A DNA stretch of 64,000 nucleotides from Plantago elongata. Its lineage: Eukaryota > Streptophyta > Magnoliopsida > Lamiales > Plantaginaceae. Below, piece by piece: positions 1 through 11,919 of the stretch (its first letter is position 1; each line of letters opens with the position of its first letter). Under the pieces are notes generated by a model. The model searched no databases, had not been told where the DNA came from, and worked only from the letters and a program-made list of their open reading frames with translations. The stretch lies in NCBI GenBank assembly GCA_036897095.1, contig JAYMSP010000110.1, positions 1-64,000 on the forward strand. Direction: 5' to 3'. The translations under genes were made by a program, and so were the position numbers.

Positions 1-924
1 GGGGGGGAATCGGAACTCCGATGCCACATCAGCAATTTAATCGGAAAATTGACCGGAGTACATAAATTTCGAGGGTGGTTGTTGTAGTGTATTGAAATTG
101 GACAAGGCCGTTCTACCGTATAAAACATGGAACTGTCTTATTGTATGTACCAAAAGAAATTTTTGCGGTGACATGTAATTTTTTAACGATTTATGGGTAT
201 ATGTGGTTAATTATTTATCATTAATCAAACTGAGTGTGCATTTGTAAAGTTTCTGATCGTGAACCTTCCCCTTGGGCCTAGTTCGAAAATAGTGGAATAA
301 CAATTCTGCCAACTCAAGATGAAACTGAACTGCAGTTGGGGTTGTTTTATACCTGTAAATGGGGATGGAAGTTGAAGAGTTTTGGGGAATGAATTACGTG
401 AGGCTGTGTATTGGGGTTTATAATTGGAGTTGATAATTTTGTAGTTTAAGAAGTAGCAATTGCCTAGACAACAGTTTTCCACTGATGGGTAGCATCACGC
501 TTTTTTTGAAACTAGAGTTGAATTGCTAATGTGGGGAAATATTGGAGGCTTTTAATGTATTGGGCTTGAAAAATTGATCCTTGAGGATTTACTCTTCTTT
601 TTCTTCCCTGCATCGGTTACGTACTTGTATTATTATCACACCTGCAGCTATTGTGGAGGTATCTTCCTCGTCAAATTAACAATGGAGAAAGTAGTAAATG
701 CATATAAGTGACTGATCAGTCGTATCAGAGTTGATGGATGTTATGTTTACATAGCTGCTTTACTTTATAACCACTGTTTCCATTTAAAAATCCATGAGTT
801 AGGTTTTACATTACTATTTTTGTAGCCTTCCTGGAAATGCATTCTCTCCACAACTGTGACATTGCTTAGTGAAGTTGCTGGAATTGTTCTCTTTTTCTTA
901 AAAAGTTGTATTATCCACATATAG
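1..924. other. Non-coding stretch upstream of the FHIT-like 3' exons
   Basis: No reading frame here resembles the missing N-terminal part of FHIT, so this is either intron sequence or unrelated DNA next to a truncated copy. The sequence is AT-rich with no motif I recognise. A G-run opens the window. The small open frames on the minus strand have no recognisable content and no exon-like borders. Confidence 0.5.
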
Positions 925-1226
925 GATGGGCCCCAGGCTGGACAGAGCGTTCCCCATGTCCACATTCACATACTTCCACGCAAAGGTGGCGACTTTGAGA
1001 AAAATGATGAGATATACGACGCTGTAAGGCATCTTGGCTTGTATATAATTTATATCAGCAGTCAGCACTTCCAGATTATATTGCTTCTGATAATGGTTTT
1101 GTTGGACAGATTGATTTGAAGGAGAAAGAATTGAAGCAGAAGCTTGATCTGGACATGGAGAGGAAAGACAGAAGTATGGACGAGATGGCTGAAGAGGCGG
1201 ATGAATACAGAAAGCTGTTCTTATAG
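925..1226 (+). CDS. FHIT: FHIT-like bis(5'-adenosyl)-triphosphatase, last two exons
   Basis: This is the C-terminal part of a HIT-family hydrolase that cleaves diadenosine polyphosphates (Ap3A) into AMP and ADP. Exons are 925-1023 (preceded by an AG acceptor, followed by GTAAGG) and 1110-1226 (preceded by CAG, ending in TAG). The first encodes the histidine-triad motif HVHIHI within [19 protein letters not shown]. The second encodes a basic/acidic helix, [12 protein letters not shown], and a [14 protein letters not shown] tail typical of plant FHIT. The two exons join in phase and give 71 residues, against about 150-180 for the whole protein. The nucleotide-binding N-terminal half is not in the 924 bases before it, so the gene is cut by the window edge, split by a long intron, or a truncated copy. 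Confidence 0.85.
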
Positions 1227-2699
1227 ATGCTTGTTATGCATTGCTGCCACAAACCGAGTTTCTGTCAATTTGCTCGATTACAAAACATTTCTGGGGAATG
1301 ATTTCTGCTATCTGAAGATTCATTGTTTTTGGGTCATTTTAGATTATGCTTTTCATATTTAATTTTCATTTTGACAGGTTTAAATCTGTCGGTTAAACTG
1401 TTTTCTTGATTTGTACACCATTGCAAATCACTGTTATAAATTCTGGATCATTGGATATCACGAATCCTCAAGACACCAATTCAATTCAAGTTAGAGAATT
1501 GAATGAGAGAGGACTGGGACCAATGATCAAGCTTTCCTTCAACAATTTAAATAATTTCCGTCCAATAACACATTGACTTTTGAGTTTTTTTTGGGTATTT
1601 TCACCTCAAACCACACCAGTTTAACTCCTTCTGAACTTCACATAATCCCAACTGCAAATTTTAATAAAAACGTGAATTAAATATGAGATTTCTAATAAAA
1701 TAGGAAGGAGAATTAATAAAATATAAGAGATGGTGATAACTAGGAAAGAAGTAAATAAGGTAGGAGATATCGTGTATAAAGTATGAAATAAAATTTTCGT
1801 TTATGGGATCATGAGTGAAGTTAAGATGAACTAAAATGAAATATGGGAAGATAAAACTGGAACAAAAGTTGTATAGTTATATTAAAAAGTTCATGAAGTT
1901 TAGTTTCATGAAAGTAATTATAAAAAATGAACAATATGAGAAAAATGTACTTTTAGTGGTTAAATGTGAAATTTTTATGTAAATTTGAGATTGTTTATTA
2001 TTTGTTGGTGTTGGGTAACTTTTCTTTTAAATAATATATAAAGTTTAGTAAGTCGGTAAAAAATGACACATGACACATGTATAAAATTTATTGAGACAGA
2101 AAAAGTATAAAATATTCTTCGAGCAACATGTAATTTAATTAAACTTGAAAATTATCTAAAAGTTAATGCCTCATTTGTTGAGGGATGGAATGCGTCCCCA
2201 AGAAATACAGAAAAGTTAGACACGTGTAGTTTTCAATGAATGATTAAGAAAAACACTCTCCTCAAGAGTTTGGGAAAACTTTAATCGTTCTATTAAAAGA
2301 AATTCAGTCGCATAATCAATATACAATAATAGATAATTTATAAATAAATAAAAAATTTAATAATTTACACACAAAGTTATATAATGCATGTAAAATATTG
2401 CAGGACTCTCACAAGTTTTTCTAGTTAAAATAAATGATAAAAAGTAACATGTGGATAGATACGTTTTGTAGGGAAAGTATGATTGTAGGATTGTTTATTA
2501 TAGTATTATGGGAGAATTACACATATAAATCACGTAATGACAACTATTATATATAAGAATGACTCTTTAAGTTCATTCTAATTTTTTGAACCCTAAATCC
2601 ACTCTAACTAGACAAAACTACCCTCCACTTCATTCTGATTAGTTGTAAACCTAAAAAACAAGTTTAATTGGATTTGATAATTATTTTAAAATCCGGCTA
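1227..2699. other. AT-rich spacer downstream of FHIT
   Basis: No gene is seen. Bases 1600-1900 contain stretches (aataaaataggaaggag, ggtaggagat) that resemble the inside of decayed Stowaway-like MITEs, but no terminal repeats could be paired. The rest is AT-rich without recognisable structure. Confidence 0.4.
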
Positions 2700-2769
2700 C
2701 AGTAATGGACTCTTAATAAGGCGCTAAATTGAATTACAAAACCAATTTAAAATCCGTAGGCATGAGATC

Positions 2770-4820
2770 AACTCCTGAAAGCCTGAAACTAATTAGACTA
2801 GATCTTGAAACTAACATACTAGTTTCATGTACACAAAAACTAGTTTCAAAACAACAAAATTCTATTTTCATATTCACAAAAACTAATTTCAGAACCACAA
2901 AACCTAAGTTTATGTTGTCAAAAGTAATTTTTGGAACCACTAAAGTTAGTTTCAAGTTCATTAAACTCGAATTAAGCGACTATTGAGCCTCTCACAAATT
3001 CTAAAACCCTAGGGGGGAATGGTGAACCCAAAAATCCACTAAATTTGATTACTCCCTCCGGGAGCTACGGTCTAACTATCGCCCTGGACCTGTCTAAATC
3101 CTAACCCCTAATTAAGCGGTTGTCGAGCCTACAATGTTAGTTTTAAGATCTAGTATGTTAGTTTCAGTATAAATAGTATTAGTTTCAGGTTCATTCAATT
3201 AGTTTCAAAAAACCCAGAGTTAGTTTCATGTTCATCAATTTTAGTTTTATGTTCGATAGAGTTAGTTTCAGGTTCATTATGCTAGTTTTTGGAACTCAGA
3301 ATTAGTTGGGTCTTCTATCGTCATTTAGGGTGCTGCATTGACTAACTTTAGTCACCTATTTTAATCTATTGGATTAAAACTTCAACGGTGGAGATCGAAT
3401 AATCTCATATCTTTCGCACTAAGTGTTGTCATGGAGTGTCGCATGAGGTGTTGCGCTAAGTGTTGCTCTAACCACCTACATCGCTTTAAATATATTTAAA
3501 ATATAATTTGTAAATATTATTAATTTTTTTTTCATATATTCAATACTCTATTAACAAAATTAAAATTTTAAAATAATAAAATAAAATTAATAATTAAAAT
3601 ATTCTCCAAAGGTAGGAGATTAAATAAAAAACAAAATCAATAATAAAAATTAAATTAAAACATCGGGGAATTTTAAATTTAGAGTTCATGTGAATGTTGT
3701 CCTCTTTCTCGTTAATTGAAATTTTGAATACTATGAATATATGTGACTAATCATAATTTTTAAGATATAATTATTTTATAAATTATACAATATGTGTTTA
3801 ATTATTTCTCAAAAATAAATAACCAAAAAAAATCTTAATAACAAATAACAGCTGAGGGCGATAGAAAATTTAGTAAAGTGCGAGCAATGATTGAGTGCGA
3901 TAGAGAGCAATGGACACGAGTTAGATGTTGATATATTGACTGACAATAGTCAGGGCGACACCTTGACTGATGATAGAAAATTTTGAGTTAGCTTCATATT
4001 CAGTATTGTTAGTTTCAACAACTAAAAATGTTGGTTTTAGGTTCCATCACACGACAACTATTAATTTACTTAGTTTCATGTGCCTTTATACTAGTTTCAA
4101 AAAAATTTATATTAGTTTCAGTATAAATTGTATTAGTTTCAGGTTAATTCGAGTAGTTTTAAAAACTTAGAAGCTAGTTTCATGTTCATCAATTTAGTTT
4201 TATGTTCGATAAAGTTAGTTTCAGGTTCATTAAGCTAGTTTTAGGAACTTAGTTTAATATTTATTAATGTTAGTTGAACAACTAAAAATGATGGTTTCAG
4301 GTTCCATCACACAACAAATATTAATTTAATTAGTTTCACGTGAATTGAAGTTAGTTTCAGGTGCCTTTATACTAGTTTCAATATTTTTAATATTAGTTTA
4401 AGAACCAAAAAAACCAGTTCCATGTTTACAAATTCTGGTTTCATGTTTACAAAAGCTAGTTTCAAAACCACAAAAGTTCTAAAACTAGTTGAACCAAAAT
4501 TCTTGAAACTAGTACGGACATATTTGAAACTAACTGTTATGTTTGTGAAACTAACTTTTATACTCCTGAAACTTGTTTAACTTGGTATGAAACTAGAAAA
4601 ATCAACATTTATGCTCCTGAAACTAACATGGATTGCTCTAAATCTAATATTTATGAACATGAAACTAATAATTTATGAAGCTAATATTCCTGAAATTAAT
4701 ATAAACATATTTGAATATTTGTGAAACTAACTTTTTATACAATAAAATTAACTGTTTGAAACTAGCAAACGTAAAACCAACAAAGAGGGGCATGAAACTA
4801 ACCAAAATTTACCTGCAACT
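2770..4820. repeat. Array A: degenerate ~20-bp spaced TAGTTTCA motif, partly inverted
   Basis: The word TAGTTTCA (variants AGTTTTA, AATTTCA) recurs dozens of times at roughly 20-base spacing, separated by short variable words such as TGTTCAT, GGTTCATT and AACCACAAAA. From about 2820 to 3300 and 3980 to 4470 it reads TAGTTTCA on the plus strand. From about 2780 to 2815 and 4500 to 4800 it reads as the reverse complement TGAAACTA. The block at 3140-3300 is clearly related to that at 4080-4250, so part of the array was duplicated. Between them (3380-3960) lies AT-rich unique-looking DNA. No clean terminal repeats or coding sequence were seen. It may be the inside of a non-autonomous transposon (MULE or Helitron) or a degenerate minisatellite. 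Confidence 0.7.
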
Positions 4821-6163
4821 TATATCCTAGGAAATTATTGTCTTTCTTTTTCCATATTCAGGTTGGCGGTTGATGATTGTTGTAAAATTTCTACAATAAT
4901 TATCTATACAAAATTCATAAAAAAAACTTTAATATCGAGTAACGTCGTGTTGTCCAGGCCTTTCCTTATTCTCCACATCCCAAATTTTACTATTCTTCTT
5001 CTTCCACATTGAAAAATCGAATCAGAACAATTTTTTGAAAATCCACGTCGAAAACGAGAAGAAAAGGGTGAAAATATCAAAGATAGATGAGGAAGAAATC
5101 TTGTTGGAAGAAGAAGCGAGTAGAAATTGAGAGAAAAATAGAAAGAAGAGAGAAACAAACATTGTGTACTAACACTGGAGAAAGAAGCGTTATGAATTTG
5201 GAAGAAGGAATAAGGGTACAATGAAAAAATAAGGAAGAAATTAGGGCACATATTATTAGAATGAAATTATTTATAATGATTTTAACGAGCATATTTTATT
5301 TATAACTCCATCATATGGTATATTTATGTACTTATTAAAAAAAAAAAGATTATGTTATAATTGGAGTATACTCTTTCTTATTTTGGTTGTTAAAATTTAA
5401 AATCAAGTAGCTCTTTTTATATATACTCTGAATTACAGCAAGACTTGGCCAAGTTCCAAGGGTCAACTTCAAATTTCAATCACCCATATCCACCGCGAAG
5501 TAAACGAATCAGCTGTGCCACATTTCACTCAAGATACTATCTATAGGCTATGTATCAACCGTCTTGGTTGAGAACAGACTAAAATATATCGGATCTTTCC
5601 CGATAGACCCCTACTCTACTTATAATAAATATGAAATCCACATAAAATGACATATGAATTCCACATTCTTTCTAAGAGGGATTACACCAGAGAAAACCTA
5701 GCATAAGATAAACCTTAGTCTTGGCTATGATCTTGATGTCCTCAGAGTTTACACTAAACATGATGTCTCATCTTTGTATTCTGCATTGCTCTCTGATTGG
5801 TGTTGTCTCTTACACTAAAAAAATAATTGGAAAAAGGAAAAGAAAAAGACTTTATAAGAACTAAGAAGTGTGTATTCTGGAACATTACAACACAAGTACA
5901 TAACCCTGTTCTTCCAACTAACAGAAAGGAGATGAAAAACAGAGATTTGTGTATCCATGAAACAATGTGTAACACAATTGACTTTAGCCAATACTGTGTC
6001 CCATAAAAAACTAGTCACCTCATATGGTTAGATGTTTGAGAAAAAGGAGCAACTCCTATCCCCCATCAAGGTAAAAAGGGAAGAAACTCAACCACTTGGA
6101 TGCTCCAAGAAAAATTAGAGCTTTTAGTCGATATAATATACTCCAGTCAAAAGTTGTGGTTGA
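4821..6163. other. Spacer between array A and the MCU gene
   Basis: Purine-rich low-complexity DNA at 5040-5240 creates a Phe/Ser/Leu-rich minus-strand open frame that looks like composition, not a gene. A poly-A tract lies near 5340. From about 5450 the DNA is ordinary non-coding sequence, and the part next to 6163 would include the 3' untranslated region of MCU. Confidence 0.4.
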
Positions 6164-8759
6164 TCATTGATCATGTAAAAGATCATCTGGTTCAACTTCC
6201 ACCCCTATCCTCCTTCTCATCAAAGCACAAGAATCCGCATGTGAATGGAATTTCTTCTCCAACTCCATAAACCTCTGAACGTCAAAATTATGGGTTTTAA
6301 TGAGTTTCCTCTGTCTTGAGAGGAAAAGCCTCTTGAGCAGGTCTTGATATGAAGGATCTCTAGATGTGATCATGAAGTAAGCATAGCCTACAATTATACC
6401 AGTCGTGGTAGTAAAGAATGCAATTGGTTCCATCACATCCCAAGAGAACTCCCAGAATGTCAGGCGGAAGAAGAGTCCAACTTGAACCACCGCAATACCC
6501 AACCCGGTCCATAGTATGCGTCGAACCTGCTTGTGAGCCAACATGTCAATTGCGTCCTTCTTGTCCTGTAGTTTATTGAGCTCTTCTTTATCCTTGTCAT
6601 CTTCAGGTAATAGTGCGAGTGGAACTGCTTTCCTGACCAAATCAACCACCTGAACATAAATGAGGAATAGATCTTTAATCATGAGAAGTAGATACATAAT
6701 TTACAAACTCAACCATTTGACAAATGCGACAGTTTAGGGAGTACCTAATAAACTACTCCATCCGATCCATTAAAAACTTCCTAGTAAATTTCTTTATCTA
6801 GTATTAAGGAAAATTAATAGAATAATTGTTTTTGTGGGGTATTATGTTGGTAAAGTTGTAGTGGATGATAAAGTAAGAGAGATATTTAATAAAATGATGT
6901 TGGAGTAGGAAAAAGATAATAAAAAAAATTAGTTAGTGGGATAAAAAATTTCTATTAGGAAGTTTCTAAAGTAACGCAAAAAAGGAAAGCTATGAAGTTT
7001 TTAAAAGACCAGTATATTAATATGCATTAGCAAGGCAGATTCAAAAGCATGATCAAACCACTATAATTATTTCTCCAAGCCTGCTGCTAAGTATCCAACT
7101 ATGCAAGTATTTCTTACTATAGAAAAAACTGAATCACCAAAAATGATACAAAAAGCGGCATTTGATTACAACCCAAAACTTCCCCAGAATGTATTTAAAC
7201 TTTTAAAGGTCAGTAAAACCTCTAATAACCTTATGCCTGACCATCAAGATGCAGCAATGTAAACAACTAAGGAGACTGGTCTGGGACACAAGGTCAGGCA
7301 GACTCGAGGTTTGTCAACAGAAATGAGTCTCTTGTTTGCTTTTACAATTCCACAATTGAAACACTTAAAATTTACATGAAGAGAGACTAGTTTCCACATC
7401 CTCATAACTGTCAGTAACTATTCAATGAACAACCATGAGAGAAATGAGACAAGGAAGATAAATGAAACCCTCAAACAATAGCAAACTACCATCTCCGAAG
7501 CATAACATGTTTTGCTCCTAGCTCACGAAGCGTAGCTCAAATCGTAACTCAGTTGACGCTTCACCTCCAATCAATAGGTCGGGGTTCGAGTCACCCTTTA
7601 GCCGTTTAAAAAAAAAACATGTTCTGTTCTTGTCACTCAAACATCCCAAAAAAAAAAAAAATCTATATATGATGCTTGAACAAGATGAACGTGCAGCAAC
7701 TGAAACAAATAATCAACTTGGTATGCTTTTCAAGTGCAGAAAGACTCTAGGTTTGTGAACAGAAATGAAGTTCAAAATTGAAGAATAGAAAACTAAGTGT
7801 ATGGATTGGATAGCAATTAAAAGTTAAAACCATGAAAATCTGGTTAAAAACACCAAAATAAATCTCAATTGAAGGTTTTAACTCTATTACCATACATTAT
7901 GAGCAACATCTCAAGTGATGGATGCAATGCAATAGCCATGATAGACAGGAAAGGAAAGAATAGCCGAAAATGGAAAGCATAAGATCGTCTTGTGGTAGCC
8001 ATTGAGCAATCAGAAACACAGTGTGGCAATGATGTTTACAAATGGACAAGTTGTTGTAATGTTGAGTAGGTATTATGAAGAAAACTCATACTACTACTAC
8101 TACATACAGACAGAATTAGCAAAAAGCCTATTGTATGAAAAATTCAAAATGACAGGCAGCTTAGCTAGCTAAGTAAATAAACAAAGTTTCATTAGTTTCA
8201 CTTTTCCTGAATAACCACTCTCGTGGTCCAAAGTAGATTAACCCTAAACAGTCTCCAATTGATTAAATCAGCAATCAAACTGAGAGAAAACAGATGTTTG
8301 GCTAGCAGATGGAGCTAAAAACACCTATTTTAATCTGATTTTCTTAATCGATAGTCGACGTAGAATTGAAAACACGAAGGAAGGAAGGAAGGAAGAAAAT
8401 ACACTAACTTTATCGGGATGAAGATAAACTTTATCACGGAAGAGCAAAACAACACCAGCATCATCTAGCACCCTAGCAAAAGCAGCAGCCTCATCAGTGG
8501 ATTTAGCAACGCCCATACTCCGGCAAGCTCCGATAAGGTCATCGTAGGGAATAACATCCTTCCCTTCCATCCCCAATTTGTCCTTCAAGGCCTCAACATT
8601 CACCAGCCTCATCAGACGCCTAGCCTCACCGTACGTCATATCGTTCTTCTTTTTATCATCATCGCTGGTGCAGTATCGCCGGATTCGATTGGCGTTGAAA
8701 TGATGGGGGCGTGTAAGGGTACGTTTGATGAGATTGATGCCGCCTTGTGTTCTCCACAT
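6164..8759 (-). CDS. MCU: Mitochondrial calcium uniporter protein (MCU family)
   Basis: Pore-forming subunit of the calcium uniporter of the inner mitochondrial membrane. Two exons on the minus strand: 8409-8759 (ATG at 8759; donor GTTAGT) and 6164-6649 (acceptor CAG; stop TGA), giving 278 residues. The N terminus is Arg- and Ser-rich and lacks acids over its first ~30 residues, as in a mitochondrial presequence. A matrix domain follows. Two hydrophobic segments (about 160-180 and 194-211) flank the signature WDVMEPI at 187-193, whose acidic residues form the calcium selectivity filter. After the second segment comes a basic tail ([20 protein letters not shown]). A GTG lies one codon before the ATG, but ATG is the natural start. 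Length is a little below the usual 290-350 for plant MCUs, the difference lying in the presequence. The 1.76-kb intron holds a MITE and a SINE. Confidence 0.93.
6756..6990. mobile_element. Stowaway-like MITE in the MCU intron
   Basis: The left end reads TA followed by CTCCATCCGATCC, a variant of the Stowaway (Tc1/mariner) terminus CTCCCTCCGTCCC. The right part has GGAAGTTTCTAAAG, which pairs with the left-side TTAAAAACTTCC as an inverted repeat. The inside is AT-rich with the ttagtgggata and gtaagagaga words common in this MITE class. The extreme right end has decayed, so its border is approximate. Non-coding. Confidence 0.7.
7518..7615 (+). mobile_element. tRNA-derived SINE with target-site duplication
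   Basis: A ~98-base unit inside the MCU intron, on the strand opposite the gene. It has an A-box-like TAGCTCAAATCG near 7533 and a perfect B-box core GTTCGAGTC near 7583, about 50 bases apart as in tRNA-derived RNA polymerase III promoters. It ends in an A-run. The flanks are near-identical 14-base direct repeats: AACATGTTTTGCTC at 7504-7517 and AACATGTTCTGTTC at 7616-7629 (two differences), as expected for LINE-assisted insertion. Small for a plant SINE, so it may be a short or 5'-trimmed family member. Confidence 0.78.
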
Positions 8760-9370
8760 CACGAACGATGTGATTAATATATTCTTCGATTGATTGATTG
8801 ATTGATTTTATCTATCCATGAGATCGAACGAACAGATTTGTTGAGTGTTAGACGAAGAATTTAAAAGTGGGAAAGGTAAGATGGAATATGTAAATGTAAT
8901 CGGCCATAGATGATGAAATGAAAAACAAAACAAACAAAGGAAAAATAATGGAATCAATCTCATAAACAGGAAAAGGAGAAGAAGAGCTGCTGCCTATAGG
9001 CTTGACTTTGCTTTGCTATAAACGGCAACAAAACAATACTCCTCAATCCAAATTTAACTTTTTACGTCACGGAACACGAATTTTAACATAATATAATAAA
9101 ATTAACATGAATTTATTATTAAAAGTAATAATAGAAATTAAGTTGAAAATGAATGAGTCAATTTAAATTATTATAATATTAAAATATAAAAATAAGAATT
9201 TGAATCAGAGACGGTTCAAAAAAAATACGAGAATTAAAATTAAAAACGGAATAAGTACAATACAATCGGTGTAGATCCTCTACCCCATCAAATGCACCAC
9301 AAAATATGACATTATTATTATTATTGATCCATGTGGCACCATTTAACCTAGCAATATTTAAAGTTACTAA
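8760..9370. other. Upstream region of MCU
   Basis: Contains the promoter side of MCU, with a short TTGA tandem run at about 8790-8806. From about 9060 the DNA becomes strongly AT-rich. A small ATT repeat lies near 9312. No gene seen. Confidence 0.4.
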
Positions 9371-9519
9371 GGGGCTGATTGGCCAGGCATTTAAATGCTC
9401 CAATTTAGCTCGATGAACAGTGATTTGGCCTAAAATACACTTCAAATACCCACATTTCAATTCCATTCCAAACACAATTTCACCAAAATCCTTATTCAAA
9501 TGTCATACCAATCAGCCCC
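9371..9519. mobile_element. Tourist-like (PIF/Harbinger) MITE, copy 1
   Basis: Begins GGGGCTGATTGG and ends in the matching inverted repeat CCAATCAGCCCC; 149 bases, AT-rich inside. It is flanked by TAA on the left and TGA on the right, a decayed form of the TWA duplication of PIF/Harbinger elements. It shares most of its inside with the copy at 10306, for example GATTTGGCCTAAAATACA and CAATTCCATTCCAAACAC. Confidence 0.88.
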
Positions 9520-10305
9520 TGAATATATATCAACTCCATAATTTGGAATCCTGCCAATTAATTTACAACCTATAATATCGATTAAATTACGATCTACCTA
9601 TATTATCAATTTAACAATTATTAGTCATCAATCTACAAATCATCCATCGATAATAAATTAAATACGAACTAATTTGTTCGGCAAAATCAGTAATGATTGA
9701 CTAGTACTAAGGAGATATACTAGGATTAAAAATCAATGAATGTTGAAAATGGAGAATATAATTATCTTGGGCAAAATCAAATTACACTAATAGAATCAAA
9801 CTTATAAAAACAAAATTAGTTACGCACTAAATGTAATTTTAATTTATTTTTGTAATATAAACATGTAATCTTATTAATATATACTTCATAACTAAATAGA
9901 TTTTGATGTATTTATGTTATTCTTGAGAAGCAAAGACATAAAATTTGTTTATTATATTGAATCATGGATTGAAGACAAATAATATTTGTTGAAGCAAAGT
10001 GATGATTATATTGAGGGAAATAATCAAATTCTTTTTAGTAAATATGAAGCAAATGAAATGGGATCAGAATTTGTAAATGCAAATTATATATGATTAAATA
10101 TTGTTGAGTTAAATGATGTGACATGAACCAATCTCACCCAAACCCAATACAATGGTCGGTAGAGTCGAGTTTCAAAAATTATGACCGTTTCGCTTGGTTG
10201 CTCCCAAATTAGTCGGTGCGCAACGTGTATTCGTCAGTCTATTCGAACGAGGCCCTTGGATATGTTTGGTGGGGGCCAATACTTTACCTTTTTTCTTATT
10301 TTTAA
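9520..10305. other. AT-rich spacer between the two MITEs
   Basis: No gene. Highly AT-rich to about 10130. A slightly more GC-rich patch (10140-10290) has no recognisable coding content. Confidence 0.4.
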
Positions 10306-10465
10306 GGCGCTGATTGGGATAGCATTTAAATGCCCCAATTTGATTCGATGAACATTGATTTGGCCTAAAATACATTTCAAATATCCCAATTTCAATTCCA
10401 TTCCAAACACAATTTCAACACAATTTCATAAAAATGCACATTTAAATGCCATGTCAATCAGCCCC
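10306..10465. mobile_element. Tourist-like (PIF/Harbinger) MITE, copy 2
   Basis: Begins GGCGCTGATTGG and ends TCAATCAGCCCC, 160 bases, with an exact TAA duplication on both sides, the expected TWA target site. It is the same family as the copy 800 bases to the left, with differences spread along the length, so both are separate older insertions rather than a recent duplication. Confidence 0.9.
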
Positions 10466-11919
10466 TAAGTCTTTATTTGCAATATTTTTGAATTAGGCCC
10501 CAATTTACATGTTCTTCTTCAATTATATATGATCATGTAAATAAATTAGTTGAGTTAATTAAGAAATAAATTTACTTTTAATAGGTAAATAAGCAATTAA
10601 GTTTGATTGAATCAAGGAGGGAGTAAATTTCTATGTCTTCTATTAGCCAAAATTTATTATAATAGTAATTGTCTTGAAACTAAAAATCCAAAAGTTAACT
10701 ATTTATAGGATGAGACTAAAATAAATTCACAACACAGTATACTTGTACAAAATTCCCAGTTTTACCGTATAGTCACATTACATGATCCTCCTTGCCTTGG
10801 TCAGTTTTTTCTTTTTGATCATAGGTCAGTTGATTTTAAGTTTCATTCTTCATGAAATTAGGTAGTAATATCTAAAAAGAAATGTAGCACTGTTAGACTT
10901 ATTTAAAATTAATGCATATTTTCATTTTAAATAAGAAAAAAAGACTTAATTTTATGTTTATCTTAGGCTCTCGGAGAAAATTGACTTAGGCCCCTAAAAT
11001 AGTTTGGCCGTCCCCGATGGTGATATGGTTAAATGAATAAGATGAAGGTTTGTTGGAAGAAGAAGAAGAAGAAGTTGTGGTGGATATAGTAGATAGGATG
11101 CCTTTTTATAGTTGCCCAATTTTATCTGTTCCGAAAATATAGTAGTTATTTTATCTGTTTCATCACAATATAGACGTTATTTTATCTGTTTCGAAAATAT
11201 AGTTGTTATTCGATTTTAAAATTCAAAAAGATAAATAAATAACATAATGAAAAACTGCGACGATTGGTTTTTTTATTGGTCGTTACAATATGAAAATTGG
11301 TCGTGGCGAAATTGGTTGCGATCGCCACGACCGATTTCCGCAGCCACCATAGTTGACGACCTAACAACACCCTCCATCCTATGCCTACTAGAGACAATTG
11401 ATAAGTAATTAAAGATGTTGTTGCAGTGAAAGGGCAACTCGCCCATTTTCACTAACCCCTACACCTTGTGCTTCCAAGATCAGCCAGTGATAAGCAATTT
11501 AAGGTGTAACTATAGCCCAAAAAACTCGATTCCCAATCGCATACTCAGAACCTATAACACCTCAAGATATTAAAGATTATATCATCATGGTTTAACCACT
11601 TGAGTTTGTATCCGATTAGATCAAGGGACAATAGTCCAGTCTTACTACCGGATCGACTTACCGAACCATGTTCCATGCAGTCCATCCCGTCTCACTTGAG
11701 TTGATGTATACATTCAAATACCTCGTGGAGGTGATTTATGAACAATATCTCCTTCCGCCCCCCACAAAAAAATGTATTTTTAAACTTGTAGCATTTTTTC
11801 AGGGCGGATGCAATTAGGTGTTTCAAAATGTAATTTGACTGTGACACGTGATGCATTGGCACAATTTCAAGATGCATTTTGGACATCCGAATCCACTTCT
11901 TGTTTTCACCCTTTGGTAA
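10466..11919. other. Spacer with a perfect 11-bp hairpin
   Basis: AT-rich DNA without genes. Near 11060 is an AGA/GAA run. Bases 11299-11309 and 11322-11332 form a perfect 11-base inverted repeat (GGTCGTGGCGA / TCGCCACGACC) around a 12-base loop, in a locally GC-rich patch with repeated TTGGTCG words. This resembles subterminal repeats of CACTA-type transposons, but no CACTA terminus was found. Confidence 0.45.

Noticed and set aside
4904-5251. 115-residue minus-strand open frame rich in Phe, Ser and Leu
   Set aside because: It is the antisense of a purine-rich low-complexity tract, with no domain, homologue or exon context that I can recognise.
9179-9499. Minus-strand open frame of 106 residues
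   Set aside because: It runs across the Tourist-like MITE at 9371-9519 and adjoining AT-rich DNA; not a gene.
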